From contig JBGVLZ010000028.1 in the NCBI GenBank assembly GCA_045124505.1, positions 1 through 48,580 of the forward strand: a DNA stretch of 48,580 nucleotides, written 5' to 3'. Positions within the stretch are counted from its first letter, which is position 1, and every line of letters begins with the position of its first letter. Of the stretch, positions 25,574 to 33,325 are shown piece by piece. This DNA is from RGIG7213 sp045124505. Lineage in GTDB: Bacteria > Bacillota > Clostridia > Oscillospirales > CAG-272. The position numbers were made by a program, and so were the translations under genes. The notes below the pieces were generated by a model. That model saw only the letters and a list, made by a program, of their open reading frames with translations. It did not search any database and was not told where the DNA came from.

Positions 25574-25612
25574 AAAAAATCTCTTTTGTCAATCAGACAA
25601 AAGAGATTTTTT
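25574..25612. terminator. Bidirectional terminator overlapping the recombinase 3' end
   Basis: A 17-bp perfect stem, AAAAAATCTCTTTTGTC and its complement, loop AATCA. The recombinase stop (25589) lies inside the stem, so its last residues (KKSLLSD) are encoded by the terminator itself. Confidence 0.85.
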
Positions 25613-27100
25613 TGGTCGCCCACATGCAACTTTATCCGAACACGGAATGTCCGTAAAAAGCACGGTTTTTGAGCCGTAACCGAAGTTTAATGTAAGTAAG
25701 AATCGGTCATTGTATAGGAAAACTGTATTGACGAAAACATCAATAAGCTGTCTGCGTTCCTCAAGTCTCGTCAGATCAAAGTTTCGCATATAGCGGAACC
25801 AATCCCAAAGTTCTTTTTCGGTTCGCAAAGGTCGCTTCATATTTTCGATCAATATCTTATCTTCCAACTCGCGCTTGGATATCTCCAACGTCTCAAGGCG
25901 TTGCTTGGTGGACGGTGTGATAATTCCTTGCTCGATAGCCGCTATTAGATTGTCAATGGAACGTTGCGTGTCGGAAAGACTCTTTTCAAGATATGGGATG
26001 ACCGTGTTTTCTTGCTGTTGATACTCTAAATATTTGTGTATTACATCTCCAATGAAAACATCGTCATGGAGAACCGTCTTGACTTGGTCAAGCACCGCAT
26101 CTTCAATCCACTTTTTCTTAACGGGCTTGCGATTGCATCCCGTTTTCTTTTTCGCATTGGAACATTTGTAGTAATGGTACGTCGCTCCGCTTTGGCTTGT
26201 CCCACTTTCGCCGAACATCAAGGATTGACAATCACCGCAGAACAGCTTGGTTGTCAGCAGATAATCGTCTTCCGCTTTGTGCCTTGCGGGAGCCTTTTTG
26301 TTTTTTGCGAGTTTTTCTTGCACTCTGTCAAATAGATCTTTCGGGATAATTGCAGGAATACCGTCGGGAACAAGAACCTCGCGGTATTTGTATTCACCGA
26401 TGTAGAACCGATTCTGAAGCAATCGAGAAACACTATTCAGATTAAGCTCGCCGCCGCGCTGATTTTTAAGACCGTGTTGATTAAGTACGGCAACGATCTC
26501 TTTCATCGTTCGTCCCTCATCGTACATTGTGAAGGCTTCCACGATGTACGGCGAAGTAATTGGGTCAATGTGATAGTTTTTGTCCTTGTCTATCGAAAAG
26601 CCAATCGGCAGCGTTCCTCCATTATATCGGCATTTAAGCGCGTTTTCGTGATGCCCACGCAAAACCTTTTCAGAAAGCTCAGCCGAATGGTATTCTGCCA
26701 TACCTTCGAGTACGGATTCCAAAAGAATACCTTCCGAACCATCCGAGATGGATTCCGTTACCGACATAACCTTAACACCGTTTCGCTTGAGTGTGGCTTT
26801 GTAGTTAGCCGAATCATATCGGTTGCGCGCAAAGCGGTCAAGCTTCCATACCAGCACAAGATTGAAGTTTTTCTTGGCACTGTCCTTGATCATACGTTGG
26901 AAATCGGGGCGACGGTCGGTCTTTGCCGAAAATGCGCGGTCTATATACTCGGCAACAACGCTGATGTTATTCTTTCTCGCGAAAGCGTAGCACTCGCGTA
27001 TCTGTCCTTCGATGGATTCCTCACGCTGGTTCTCGCTTGAATAACGGGCATATATCACCGCTTTCATCGAGCCATCGTCATTAACTCGTTTGTTTGCCAT
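25589..27100 (-). CDS. Large serine recombinase
   Basis: A 503-residue site-specific recombinase. The resolvase domain (about 12-150) has YARYSSENQREESI with the catalytic Ser at about 21 and KLDRFARN. The recombinase domain (about 155-290) and a zinc ribbon (CGDCQSLMFG...CSNAKKKTGC, about 291-325) follow, then a coiled coil (about 365-425). Such enzymes integrate and excise mobile elements without a tRNA-type tyrosine recombinase mechanism. AAGGAG precedes the ATG. It is the last gene of a minus-strand run that starts at the LexA-like repressor. The att site could not be located. Confidence 0.93.
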   Translation of the reverse strand: MANKRVNDDGSMKAVIYARYSSENQREESIEGQIRECYAFARKNNISVVAEYIDRAFSAKTDRRPDFQRMIKDSAKKNFNLVLVWKLDRFARNRYDSANYKATLKRNGVKVMSVTESISDGSEGILLESVLEGMAEYHSAELSEKVLRGHHENALKCRYNGGTLPIGFSIDKDKNYHIDPITSPYIVEAFTMYDEGRTMKEIVAVLNQHGLKNQRGGELNLNSVSRLLQNRFYIGEYKYREVLVPDGIPAIIPKDLFDRVQEKLAKNKKAPARHKAEDDYLLTTKLFCGDCQSLMFGESGTSQSGATYHYYKCSNAKKKTGCNRKPVKKKWIEDAVLDQVKTVLHDDVFIGDVIHKYLEYQQQENTVIPYLEKSLSDTQRSIDNLIAAIEQGIITPSTKQRLETLEISKRELEDKILIENMKRPLRTEKELWDWFRYMRNFDLTRLEERRQLIDVFVNTVFLYNDRFLLTLNFGYGSKTVLFTDIPCSDKVACGRPKKSLLSD

Positions 27101-27168
27101 ATTACTTCATCTCCTTTCGCTGATAGTATAATATAAATTCGGTGTAATGACAAATGTGTGAAACACTT

Positions 27169-28083
27169 TTATCTATAACTTGCTTGGGATTTGGTTATTT
27201 TTATTGATTTATCATCCATGTTCGCAAGAATTCCTAAGCTAATAAGAAAATGCTTTATATCTACTATGCTTTCAGTACACTTTGGACCGATAACAATTTC
27301 TGATATAGCATTTTTTATGTTTGGAAATTTTATTTCAAAGTGTGATACCAATTTGTTATTTAAAACAATATAGTCTAACTTTCCGAATTTATAGTCATCT
27401 GTATTGAATCCAGAAAGATCGGCTCCGGCAAAATGATCCATTACATATGTAATTACAATGCGCCATTCTTTTTCTTCTGCAAACGAAGAATTCTTAAAAT
27501 ATGGGCTCTCCTTTTCAAGTTTTGCCATTGCGCCAAATACGCACCGCTTTAACTCATCAATTGTTTGACATTTTTCAACATTTGATATTCCAGTTTCGTT
27601 AATGTAATCATTGGCGATGTTTTTATCATAATGAACTTTATCAAAAAAGATGGTTGCTTTGGGATCTTTGGAGGGAGATGTATATAAACTACATATGCCA
27701 TCTAAAAACTCTCCGTTAAAGCCAATAGATATTCCTTTTCCATCATCTGCGTATCCTCGCCACTGACTTAACAGATCTTTTTCCTCAGATAAACAGAACA
27801 CCCATGTTTTTAGAAATGCTATTCGTGCCGCTTCGTTAGCTTTTTGATAAATATTTAGAAAATCATCAATTTGATCAATATTCAAGTCATTTACCAATTT
27901 CAGTTGGAATTTATATAGTTCGTCATTCATCTGTTTCGTGAAAAGTTGTTTTAACCAAATCACTTCCAAAGAATCATTGGATTTTTGAACATCAGAAACC
28001 CAAATGGATTGGTTTTTGACAATGTTGTAAAATGTAGATAAACTACAATAATGGTACAATTTTTGAGGCGTTTCGTATTCCAT
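27169..28083 (-). CDS. DUF2971 family protein
   Basis: About 304 residues. The N-terminal LYHYCSLSTFYNIVKNQSIW and DLLSQWRGYADDGKGISIGF, plus FAEEKEWRIV, are hallmarks of DUF2971. The ATG at 28083 is preferred because AAGGA lies six bases upstream, inside the 15-base longer frame. The biochemical activity is not established; proteins of this family often occur in accessory islands. It lies 17 bp after the sigma-like gene on the same strand, so it is probably cargo of the recombinase module. Confidence 0.75.
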   Translation of the reverse strand: MEYETPQKLYHYCSLSTFYNIVKNQSIWVSDVQKSNDSLEVIWLKQLFTKQMNDELYKFQLKLVNDLNIDQIDDFLNIYQKANEAARIAFLKTWVFCLSEEKDLLSQWRGYADDGKGISIGFNGEFLDGICSLYTSPSKDPKATIFFDKVHYDKNIANDYINETGISNVEKCQTIDELKRCVFGAMAKLEKESPYFKNSSFAEEKEWRIVITYVMDHFAGADLSGFNTDDYKFGKLDYIVLNNKLVSHFEIKFPNIKNAISEIVIGPKCTESIVDIKHFLISLGILANMDDKSIKITKSQASYR

Positions 28084-28100
28084 ACAATATCCTTCCATGT

Positions 28101-29018
28101 TTATTTTGCAATTTTTCTTCCCGCCAACTGCTGGGGATCAACCACACCTGTGTCAATGAGCTTTTGTCCGATGCGCTTTATTGCTTTCTTGACACCGCTT
28201 GCATCGTGATATCCAAGTGTGGTAGCAATCTCACTCATATTTTTGCCTTGTAAGCGTAACCGCAAGATGCTTTGCTCCTTTTCGGAAAGGGCCTTCATAC
28301 TCTGCTGAATACATATCTCGGTGGTGATTTCTGCAATCATATCTGGCGCTTCAATATCGAGGGGTGTTGGATTACCACCTTCATCGGCAGGACCTCCGGT
28401 TTCAAGAGAGACCTTTGTGACAAGCTCGCCATTCATTGTATGTTCAATCTTCTTTTGTGCATCGAGGTATCTGAAATTGTTCGGCTTAAAACGGTTGAAA
28501 TCATCGTAATCGGGCATTTTACGTTGGATGCTCGCAATCATAGGCATCTGCTGAAGATGCGCCAATACCGCGCATTCTGTATTAAGAAAATCATCGATAT
28601 TGCTGCCGTCCACGCCTGCTTGTGCCATAGCTTCAAGGAACGCGCCCATAATATCCTCGCTTTCCAAGATAGCAAGCGTCCAAAACCGGATTAGCTTATA
28701 GTTGGATTCATAAAGTAGCGAGATCGGGTCATTTGACGAATAGCACATTGGCGGAAACGAAAGCTTCATATCGCGGCGAGTGGGGATAAAAGCACTCTCA
28801 ATCTCGCTTTTAACGTATTTATATACCTCGGTCGAATCGCTCTGATCTGTGGGCGTAACCTTACGATATAAATGCTCTGTAGAACGGTCAACAAATTGCG
28901 ATTTCAAACCCTTGGCAATCTCCTTTGGTGTGCCGTTTGCCATTGTGTATACCAAGATTTTTGTCAGTTGATTGATCTCCTCAATTGGGAGAGCTTGCGT
29001 TGTTCTTTCTTCTGCCAA
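28101..29018 (-). CDS. Sigma-70 region 4-like DNA-binding protein
   Basis: About 305 residues. The C-terminus SEKEQSILRLRLQGKNMSEIATTLGYHDASGVKKAIKRIGQKL is a sigma-region-4/LuxR-type helix-turn-helix. The upstream two thirds (EEINQLTKILVYTMANGTPKEI..., NDPISLLYESNYKLIRFWTLAI) show no region 2, so it is more likely a regulator than a full sigma factor. A TTG start at 29018 is chosen because GGAGGT stands eight bases upstream; the frame is open for 38 more codons but that part overlaps the next gene. It may control the recombinase module. Confidence 0.6.
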   Translation of the reverse strand: MAEERTTQALPIEEINQLTKILVYTMANGTPKEIAKGLKSQFVDRSTEHLYRKVTPTDQSDSTEVYKYVKSEIESAFIPTRRDMKLSFPPMCYSSNDPISLLYESNYKLIRFWTLAILESEDIMGAFLEAMAQAGVDGSNIDDFLNTECAVLAHLQQMPMIASIQRKMPDYDDFNRFKPNNFRYLDAQKKIEHTMNGELVTKVSLETGGPADEGGNPTPLDIEAPDMIAEITTEICIQQSMKALSEKEQSILRLRLQGKNMSEIATTLGYHDASGVKKAIKRIGQKLIDTGVVDPQQLAGRKIAK

Positions 29019-29040
29019 TAGTTTTACCTCCTGCTTTTTA

Positions 29041-29361
29041 TTAAGTGATTTGATTACATTTGTTAACGTACTTTTCTTGATAGTCCTTGATTTTTTCACA
29101 AGGATAATCACAGCATTCAGAACACATTTCAATTTCGTGTTCTTTACAACATTTTATAAACGGACACTCCTTGCACAAACAAAATACATCTTCCGAGCGA
29201 CCGCCAAGGCAATGAATATCTTTAAGCGGAATATCAATTGCAAACTCGGTTTTGTAAAAGCTCTGCGATTGTTTTCGTAAGTTTTCATCGTTGTTAATGG
29301 TTGCAAGATATGTAAGGCACTGGGAACAATCGTGACCGCAACAGCACATTAATTGATTCAT
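29041..29361 (-). CDS. DUF3795-type cysteine-rich protein
   Basis: A 106-residue protein with 15 or so cysteines. CGHDCSQCLTY at the start, CLCKECPFIKCCKEH in the middle and CSECCDYPCEKI near the end match the DUF3795 layout of small Fe-S- or zinc-binding proteins. It is the second gene after the LexA-like repressor on the minus strand, 10 bp away. The role is unknown. Confidence 0.75.
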   Translation of the reverse strand: MNQLMCCCGHDCSQCLTYLATINNDENLRKQSQSFYKTEFAIDIPLKDIHCLGGRSEDVFCLCKECPFIKCCKEHEIEMCSECCDYPCEKIKDYQEKYVNKCNQIT

Positions 29362-29371
29362 AATATATACC

Positions 29372-29977
29372 TCACAGCTTCTTCAAAACGTGCTCTGCAA
29401 CACCTTGAATGATAATGTTATCATAGATCTGATTAGGATAATTCTTCTTATCGTCATTCTCGGCTTTCAACACAACTTTGTGATTTGCCCGATCATAGGA
29501 AAGGGTTTTGAGTGTAGCCGAATCATCAATCAAGGCAACGACAATATTGCCCTCGTTGGCGGTGTTCTGCTTGCGGATCAATACTAAATCACCACTGTCA
29601 ATTCCGGCATTGATCATAGAGTCGCCTTTTGCGCGAAGCCAAAAGTATTCGCCCTTGCCTATAAAATCGGTCGGGATCGGGAATGTATCGTCGTGCCGCT
29701 CCTCTGCATAGATCGGTGAGCCGCAGGCAATATCACCGCTGACCGGCGCGCGAAACTTGCCTTGCAATTCTTCAATGTAGGGCGTGATGATGTGCCGCCC
29801 GTCAAAATACAGCTTGTCCATCTCTGTCATACGGTGCAGATATTTGTGCACCGTTCCAACCGCCAAAGACAAGCTTCGCGAAATCTCCGCAATCGTCGGC
29901 GAGTAGCTGTTCTCGTTGTAATATTCGTCTACAAAGGCTATGATCCTCTGCATCGTTTCTTCGCTTAAGTATCGCAT
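29372..29977 (-). CDS. LexA-like repressor (S24 peptidase family)
   Basis: A 201-residue self-cleaving repressor. A winged helix N-terminus (PTIAEISRSLSLAVGTVHKYLHRM, about 27-50) is followed by a Cys-Gly cleavage site in DIACGSPIY (C85-G86) and the S24 catalytic dyad: Ser in GDSMINAGI (S120) and Lys in ATLKTLS (K157). It heads the minus-strand recombinase module and is divergent from satD. DNA damage could therefore trigger the module, as for many mobile elements. It may be an element-specific paralogue and not the host LexA. Confidence 0.88.
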   Translation of the reverse strand: MRYLSEETMQRIIAFVDEYYNENSYSPTIAEISRSLSLAVGTVHKYLHRMTEMDKLYFDGRHIITPYIEELQGKFRAPVSGDIACGSPIYAEERHDDTFPIPTDFIGKGEYFWLRAKGDSMINAGIDSGDLVLIRKQNTANEGNIVVALIDDSATLKTLSYDRANHKVVLKAENDDKKNYPNQIYDNIIIQGVAEHVLKKL

Positions 29978-30007
29978 ATGTGTACCTCAATACATAAATG
30001 AAAATAT

Positions 30008-30048
30008 ATTCACGATAGAATTATAGCATACTTTTGTGAATTTGTCAA
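30008..30048 (-). promoter_or_regulatory. Promoter and dyad operator of the LexA-like gene
   Basis: On the minus strand TTGACA (30048-30043) and TATAAT (30025-30020) are 17 bp apart. An inverted repeat, ATTCACRAxAG (arms at 30008-30018 and 30031-30041), brackets the -10, a likely autoregulatory operator. Confidence 0.7.
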
Positions 30049-30132
30049 GAATAAAACTTCTTATTTTGATCAAGAGTTTTCATGATGCCGTTTTTGCGGA
30101 AATCGGCAATAGCAAAGACACATAAAACAAAC

Positions 30133-30219
30133 TAAACGCAACTTCTCAAGATTGCTTTTACAAAACGCAACGTTATTTGGTTGCATTTCAAAAAAGCAAC
30201 GATTTATACTTGCTTTTTT
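30133..30219 (+). repeat. Three tandem 29-bp palindromic repeats (putative operator)
   Basis: Units start at 30133, 30162 and 30191. Each has a left arm AAAxGCAAC and a right arm TTGCxTTT around a variable nine-base centre; GCAAC recurs at exactly 29-bp intervals. The right arm of the third unit forms the -35 (TTGCTT, 30210) of the satD promoter, whose extended -10 is TGATATAAT (30231-30239). This arrangement suits a repressor that binds each dyad and blocks polymerase. Confidence 0.7.
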
Positions 30220-30276
30220 TAATAAAGTTGTGATATAATAACTATGTAAACCTAAAAAAGGAGATATTGAGCATAT

Positions 30277-31122
30277 ATGAAATACGCTGCTTTAATGTTT
30301 GATATTGTTGAATCAAGACACTATCAAGGTCGATATGATATTCAAAACACTTTAATGAATGCCGTCAGTTATTTGAATCATTTGTACAGAGAAGACATAA
30401 AAAAAGAAGTTGTTTCAAGTGCAGGCGATGAGTTTCAAGGGCTATTTTTAAGTCTACAATCTGCATTTCTGTATATCAGGAAATTGCAATTGCTTATTTA
30501 TCCAATTAAGATAAGATGCGGAATAGGCTATGGCGAGATAAAATACGATGTTGAAAAATGGTCTTCTTCTGCATTTGATGGAGAAGCATATTATTTGGCA
30601 CGAGATGCTATTAATGAAGTTTCAAAGCGAAAGAGTAATGCAATCTTTTTTAATACAAAATCTCATTTTGATAAATATTTGAATATGCTATGCTTTTCCA
30701 GCATCGAATTAAAAGTGCGTCAATCTCAGGTGGCTCGATGGATCGAGCTTTTGGCGGATCTTATTTTGCCCATCAAACAAGTTGAAGAAGATATATCATT
30801 TTATAATTTTGTTTTGGACATAAGACATAAAGTTATTGAATCTGAACGTTGGAACAAAGTTTACGGTAGACCTCGTGAAGTTGAACCATTCGAAACAAAT
30901 TTTGACTTGCTCTTTGGAGGCAAGGATGATTTTGACTTAAAGGAAGATAATAATAAACTTTTTGTTGATGAATTTTGGGGTCATGGTATGTCTACTTTCC
31001 TTGCTCAAGCAATGAACACATCACGTCAAAATATTGACAGATATGTTTCTTTAGGTAAAATAAAAGAAAGCCGTACAATGGATAAAGCTATATATGAATT
31101 GTTAGGAGAAAAGATATGGTAA
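30277..31122 (+). CDS. satD: SatD family protein, nucleotide-cyclase-like
   Basis: A 281-residue cytoplasmic protein of the SatD family, named from the streptococcal sat operon and of unknown activity. The N-terminal half has FDIVESR (D9), SAGDEFQG (D51, E52), IRCGIGYGEI (R80) and DGEAYYLARDAI. This order of an early Asp, a GDE turn and an R-x-GIG-x-G strand resembles the palm of class III cyclases and GGDEF-type polymerases; that is inference. The C-terminus (MSTFLAQAMNTSRQNIDRYVSLGKI, about 239-263) reads as a helix-turn-helix, so the protein could bind the repeats upstream. AAAGGAGA precedes the ATG. It overlaps the DUF3307 gene by seven bases. Confidence 0.75.
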   Translation: MKYAALMFDIVESRHYQGRYDIQNTLMNAVSYLNHLYREDIKKEVVSSAGDEFQGLFLSLQSAFLYIRKLQLLIYPIKIRCGIGYGEIKYDVEKWSSSAFDGEAYYLARDAINEVSKRKSNAIFFNTKSHFDKYLNMLCFSSIELKVRQSQVARWIELLADLILPIKQVEEDISFYNFVLDIRHKVIESERWNKVYGRPREVEPFETNFDLLFGGKDDFDLKEDNNKLFVDEFWGHGMSTFLAQAMNTSRQNIDRYVSLGKIKESRTMDKAIYELLGEKIW

Positions 31123-31844
31123 ATTTTTTTATTATATTGATTTTGCATATTATAGGAGATTTTTATCTACAAACATCAAAGATTGCCAAATGCAAAAACG
31201 CAAGCTTAGGAGACAGTTGCGATGAGTGTAAAAGTTGTAAGAAAAATGCTTCATTCAACATCAAATATATTTTTCTCCACTCTTTGTTGTATGTAGCTCC
31301 TTTCGCATTTCTGTTTTTGATGACAAAATGGCTTAATGTTGTTATAATTTTAGTTGGGCTATTGATTTCTCATTTTGTTATAGACATCATTTCTTGTTGC
31401 TTAAATAAAAAGTTTAAGCATTCCATTGTCTTCATTGCAGATCAAGCACTACATATCGCTCTTCTTTGGGGAGCTTACATTTTGTTTGACTTTAATGGTG
31501 CCTTTGCTCAATATGAATTTGCAATAAAAGTTGTTTTTTCTGTTTTGGCTATAACCATACCTTCATCAGTTTTTATAAATAAAATATTCCATGACTTATA
31601 TCCGGATTCCGATGAAGGCAAAATATTTGATGTTGGCTCCATAATCGGAATGCTTGAACGAATCTTAGTGTTGATATTCGCATATTTCGAGGGCTTTGCC
31701 GCTATAGCCATTATCATTACCATAAAAACATGGGCAAGATCAGGCGATTTGCAAAACAGCGATGTATTTAGAAACAAATATTTGCTGGGGACATTGGCAA
31801 GTTTGGTTTTGGCTTTAACTGTTTTTTTAGTATATAAACTGTGA
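31116..31844 (+). CDS. DUF3307 integral membrane protein (SatE-like)
   Basis: A 242-residue membrane protein with about six to seven hydrophobic segments. The start FFIILILHIIGDFYLQT and HFVIDIISCCL plus ADQALHIALLW are the DUF3307 signature, with conserved H and D in the helices. A Cys-rich insert (CDECKSCKKN, about 33-42) follows the first helix and is unusual. It overlaps satD and must be co-translated with it; the same pairing is known in streptococci, without an assigned mechanism. A membrane partner next to a cyclase-like protein invites comparison with cyclic-nucleotide effector pairs. Confidence 0.8.
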   Translation: MVNFFIILILHIIGDFYLQTSKIAKCKNASLGDSCDECKSCKKNASFNIKYIFLHSLLYVAPFAFLFLMTKWLNVVIILVGLLISHFVIDIISCCLNKKFKHSIVFIADQALHIALLWGAYILFDFNGAFAQYEFAIKVVFSVLAITIPSSVFINKIFHDLYPDSDEGKIFDVGSIIGMLERILVLIFAYFEGFAAIAIIITIKTWARSGDLQNSDVFRNKYLLGTLASLVLALTVFLVYKL

Positions 31845-31859
31845 TGCTAATTCTATGGA

Positions 31860-32215
31860 TCAAGTGGCCAAAATGACCACTTGAAAATCAATGGTCCAAA
31901 TTGGCCCGTTGATCGTGAAAGCGGTATATGAAAAATCAATGGGTCTTTTGACCCTTTGATCGGCAGAGATGTGGTATGGATGGTTTTCATCCATACCGCA
32001 TTTTCGTTCTGGTGCGGGTCGCGGAGACCCGCACCAGAATCAAAGGTTCATTTTGAGCCTTTGATCTTCCAAAGCATAATGCCAACACTTCATTAAAGTG
32101 GTAGTGGTCGCAGCGACCACCACCAAAATCAAGTGCTCGTTTTGAGCACTTGAAAATTAGTGAGCGAAATTCACACGCTAAAATAACGTTGATATGGGCA
32201 TGTCGTGCCCATACC
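31860..32215. repeat. Array of ten non-identical hairpins
   Basis: This 360-bp stretch has no gene but about ten successive stem-loops of 24-33 bp. One class carries ATCAA...TTGAT arms and an A/T loop (31860, 31887, 31935, 32039, 32129). The other carries GGT...ACC arms (31970, 32007, 32100, 32191). The best stems are 13-14 bp, for example GGTGCGGGTC/GACCCGCACC at 32011-32035. An imperfect one spans 32157-32181. Stem sequences differ while length and loop type repeat. A related array lies at 36076-36193, on the other side of the methyltransferase-TnpV cluster. Confidence 0.8.
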
Positions 32216-32265
32216 GTTACGATCTTCTCTTTTCAATTTTATTTTAAAAAGCGTTTCGAAATATA

Positions 32266-32294
32266 TTGACATAAATAGAAAACTGTGCTATAAT
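32266..32294 (+). promoter_or_regulatory. Consensus promoter of the methyltransferase operon
   Basis: TTGACA and TATAAT match the consensus at all positions with a 17-bp spacer, 33 bp before the leader peptide start. Confidence 0.92.
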
Positions 32295-32326
32295 AATGCA
32301 AATATTTTTATGAAAGGACTACGGCA

Positions 32327-32437
32327 ATGGCAGTTTATAATCTCAACCGAGTTATGAATACTGTTGAAGAGCGCGGCGTGGATACTATGTATTGGTATTC
32401 GTCGGGCTTGTATTGTCGTACCCAAATTTCAGCATAG
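32327..32437 (+). CDS. Leader peptide (36 residues)
   Basis: A short frame, starting MAVYNLNRVMNTVEERG and ending GLYCRTQISA, with AAAGGA nine bases before its ATG. It lies between a strong promoter and an intrinsic terminator upstream of a methyltransferase gene, the layout of ribosome-controlled attenuators of antibiotic-resistance genes. Stalling of a ribosome on it could disrupt the terminator. I do not recognise the peptide. Confidence 0.65.
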   Translation: MAVYNLNRVMNTVEERGVDTMYWYSSGLYCRTQISA

Positions 32438-32472
32438 TCTCTTTGTAGGATTATAGGATATTAGGATACTTA

Positions 32473-32512
32473 CGGTGCAAGTCGAAGGAGATTTCGATTT
32501 GCACCGTTTTTT
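32473..32512 (+). terminator. Attenuator terminator before the methyltransferase gene
   Basis: CGGTGCAAGTCGAA/TTCGATTTGCACCG pairs over 14 bp with one G-U, followed by six T. The next gene's GGAGG ribosome site begins about 8 bp later. Confidence 0.85.
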
Positions 32513-32532
32513 ATTTTCTCGGAGGTTAAATC

Positions 32533-33321
32533 ATGGAAAGAATGGAAGCACTCACAAACTATTACGCGACTCACAATGAAGATGCCCGACTGACATCCAA
32601 GCATGGTATGGTCGAGTTTCTGACCACAATTCATTATGTTGAGAAGTATCTGAAACCCGGTATGCGCATCCTTGAGATCGGCGCAGGCACCGGACGGTAT
32701 TCACACTATTTCGCTCAAAATGGATATGACGTGGATGCCGTAGAACTCATGGAGTGCAATATTGAAGTATTTAAGGCGAACACGAAAGAAGGAGAAAACA
32801 TCACCGTTCAACAAGGCGATGCAGTAGATCTTCAGAATATTCCTTCTGACCAATATGACATCACTTTACTATTGGGACCTATGTATCACCTCTATACCGA
32901 TGAGGACAAGATTGCAGCTATGAGCGAGGCAATTCGTGTAACCAAGAAAGGCGGCATTGTATTTGCGGCATACTGTAACAGTGATATGACTGTTTATCAG
33001 TTTTGCTTCGTGTGTGGTGGTATCAACAACGAACAGTACAGCGATTTGATAGATCCAGATACTTTTGCTCTCAGCTCCACACCCAGAGAAAATTTTGCGC
33101 TTTACAGAAAAGAAGATATTGATAAGCTGATGGGAACATTCGATGTTGAAAGGTTACATTATGTTGGTACAGATATGCTTACACATTTTATCGGAAATGC
33201 TGTGGATGAAATGACTGACGATACTTTTTCAAAATATATGAAATATCATCTTTACATCTGTGAGCGTGCTGATATGGTAGGCACAACAAATCATATATTG
33301 GATATTTTCAGAAAGGAATAG
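32533..33321 (+). CDS. Class I SAM-dependent methyltransferase
   Basis: A 262-residue Rossmann methyltransferase. ILEIGAGTGRYSHYF (about 45-59) is motif I, VEL at the end of strand 2, QQGDAVDL and YDITLLLGPMYHLY are motifs III-IV, and IRVTKKGGIVFAAY completes the core. The substrate is unknown. The attenuator upstream suggests induction by a ribosome-targeting compound, so a protective modification is plausible. GGAGGT precedes the ATG. The GNAT gene follows four bases after its stop. Confidence 0.85.
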   Translation: MERMEALTNYYATHNEDARLTSKHGMVEFLTTIHYVEKYLKPGMRILEIGAGTGRYSHYFAQNGYDVDAVELMECNIEVFKANTKEGENITVQQGDAVDLQNIPSDQYDITLLLGPMYHLYTDEDKIAAMSEAIRVTKKGGIVFAAYCNSDMTVYQFCFVCGGINNEQYSDLIDPDTFALSSTPRENFALYRKEDIDKLMGTFDVERLHYVGTDMLTHFIGNAVDEMTDDTFSKYMKYHLYICERADMVGTTNHILDIFRKE

Positions 33322-33325
33322 AGTT

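Noticed and set aside
30133..30219. Mini-CRISPR of three repeats
   Set aside because: The 29-bp units are adjacent, without spacers, and overlap a promoter; an operator fits better.
31860..32215. CRISPR array
   Set aside because: The palindromes are not identical repeats and there are no uniform spacers or cas genes.
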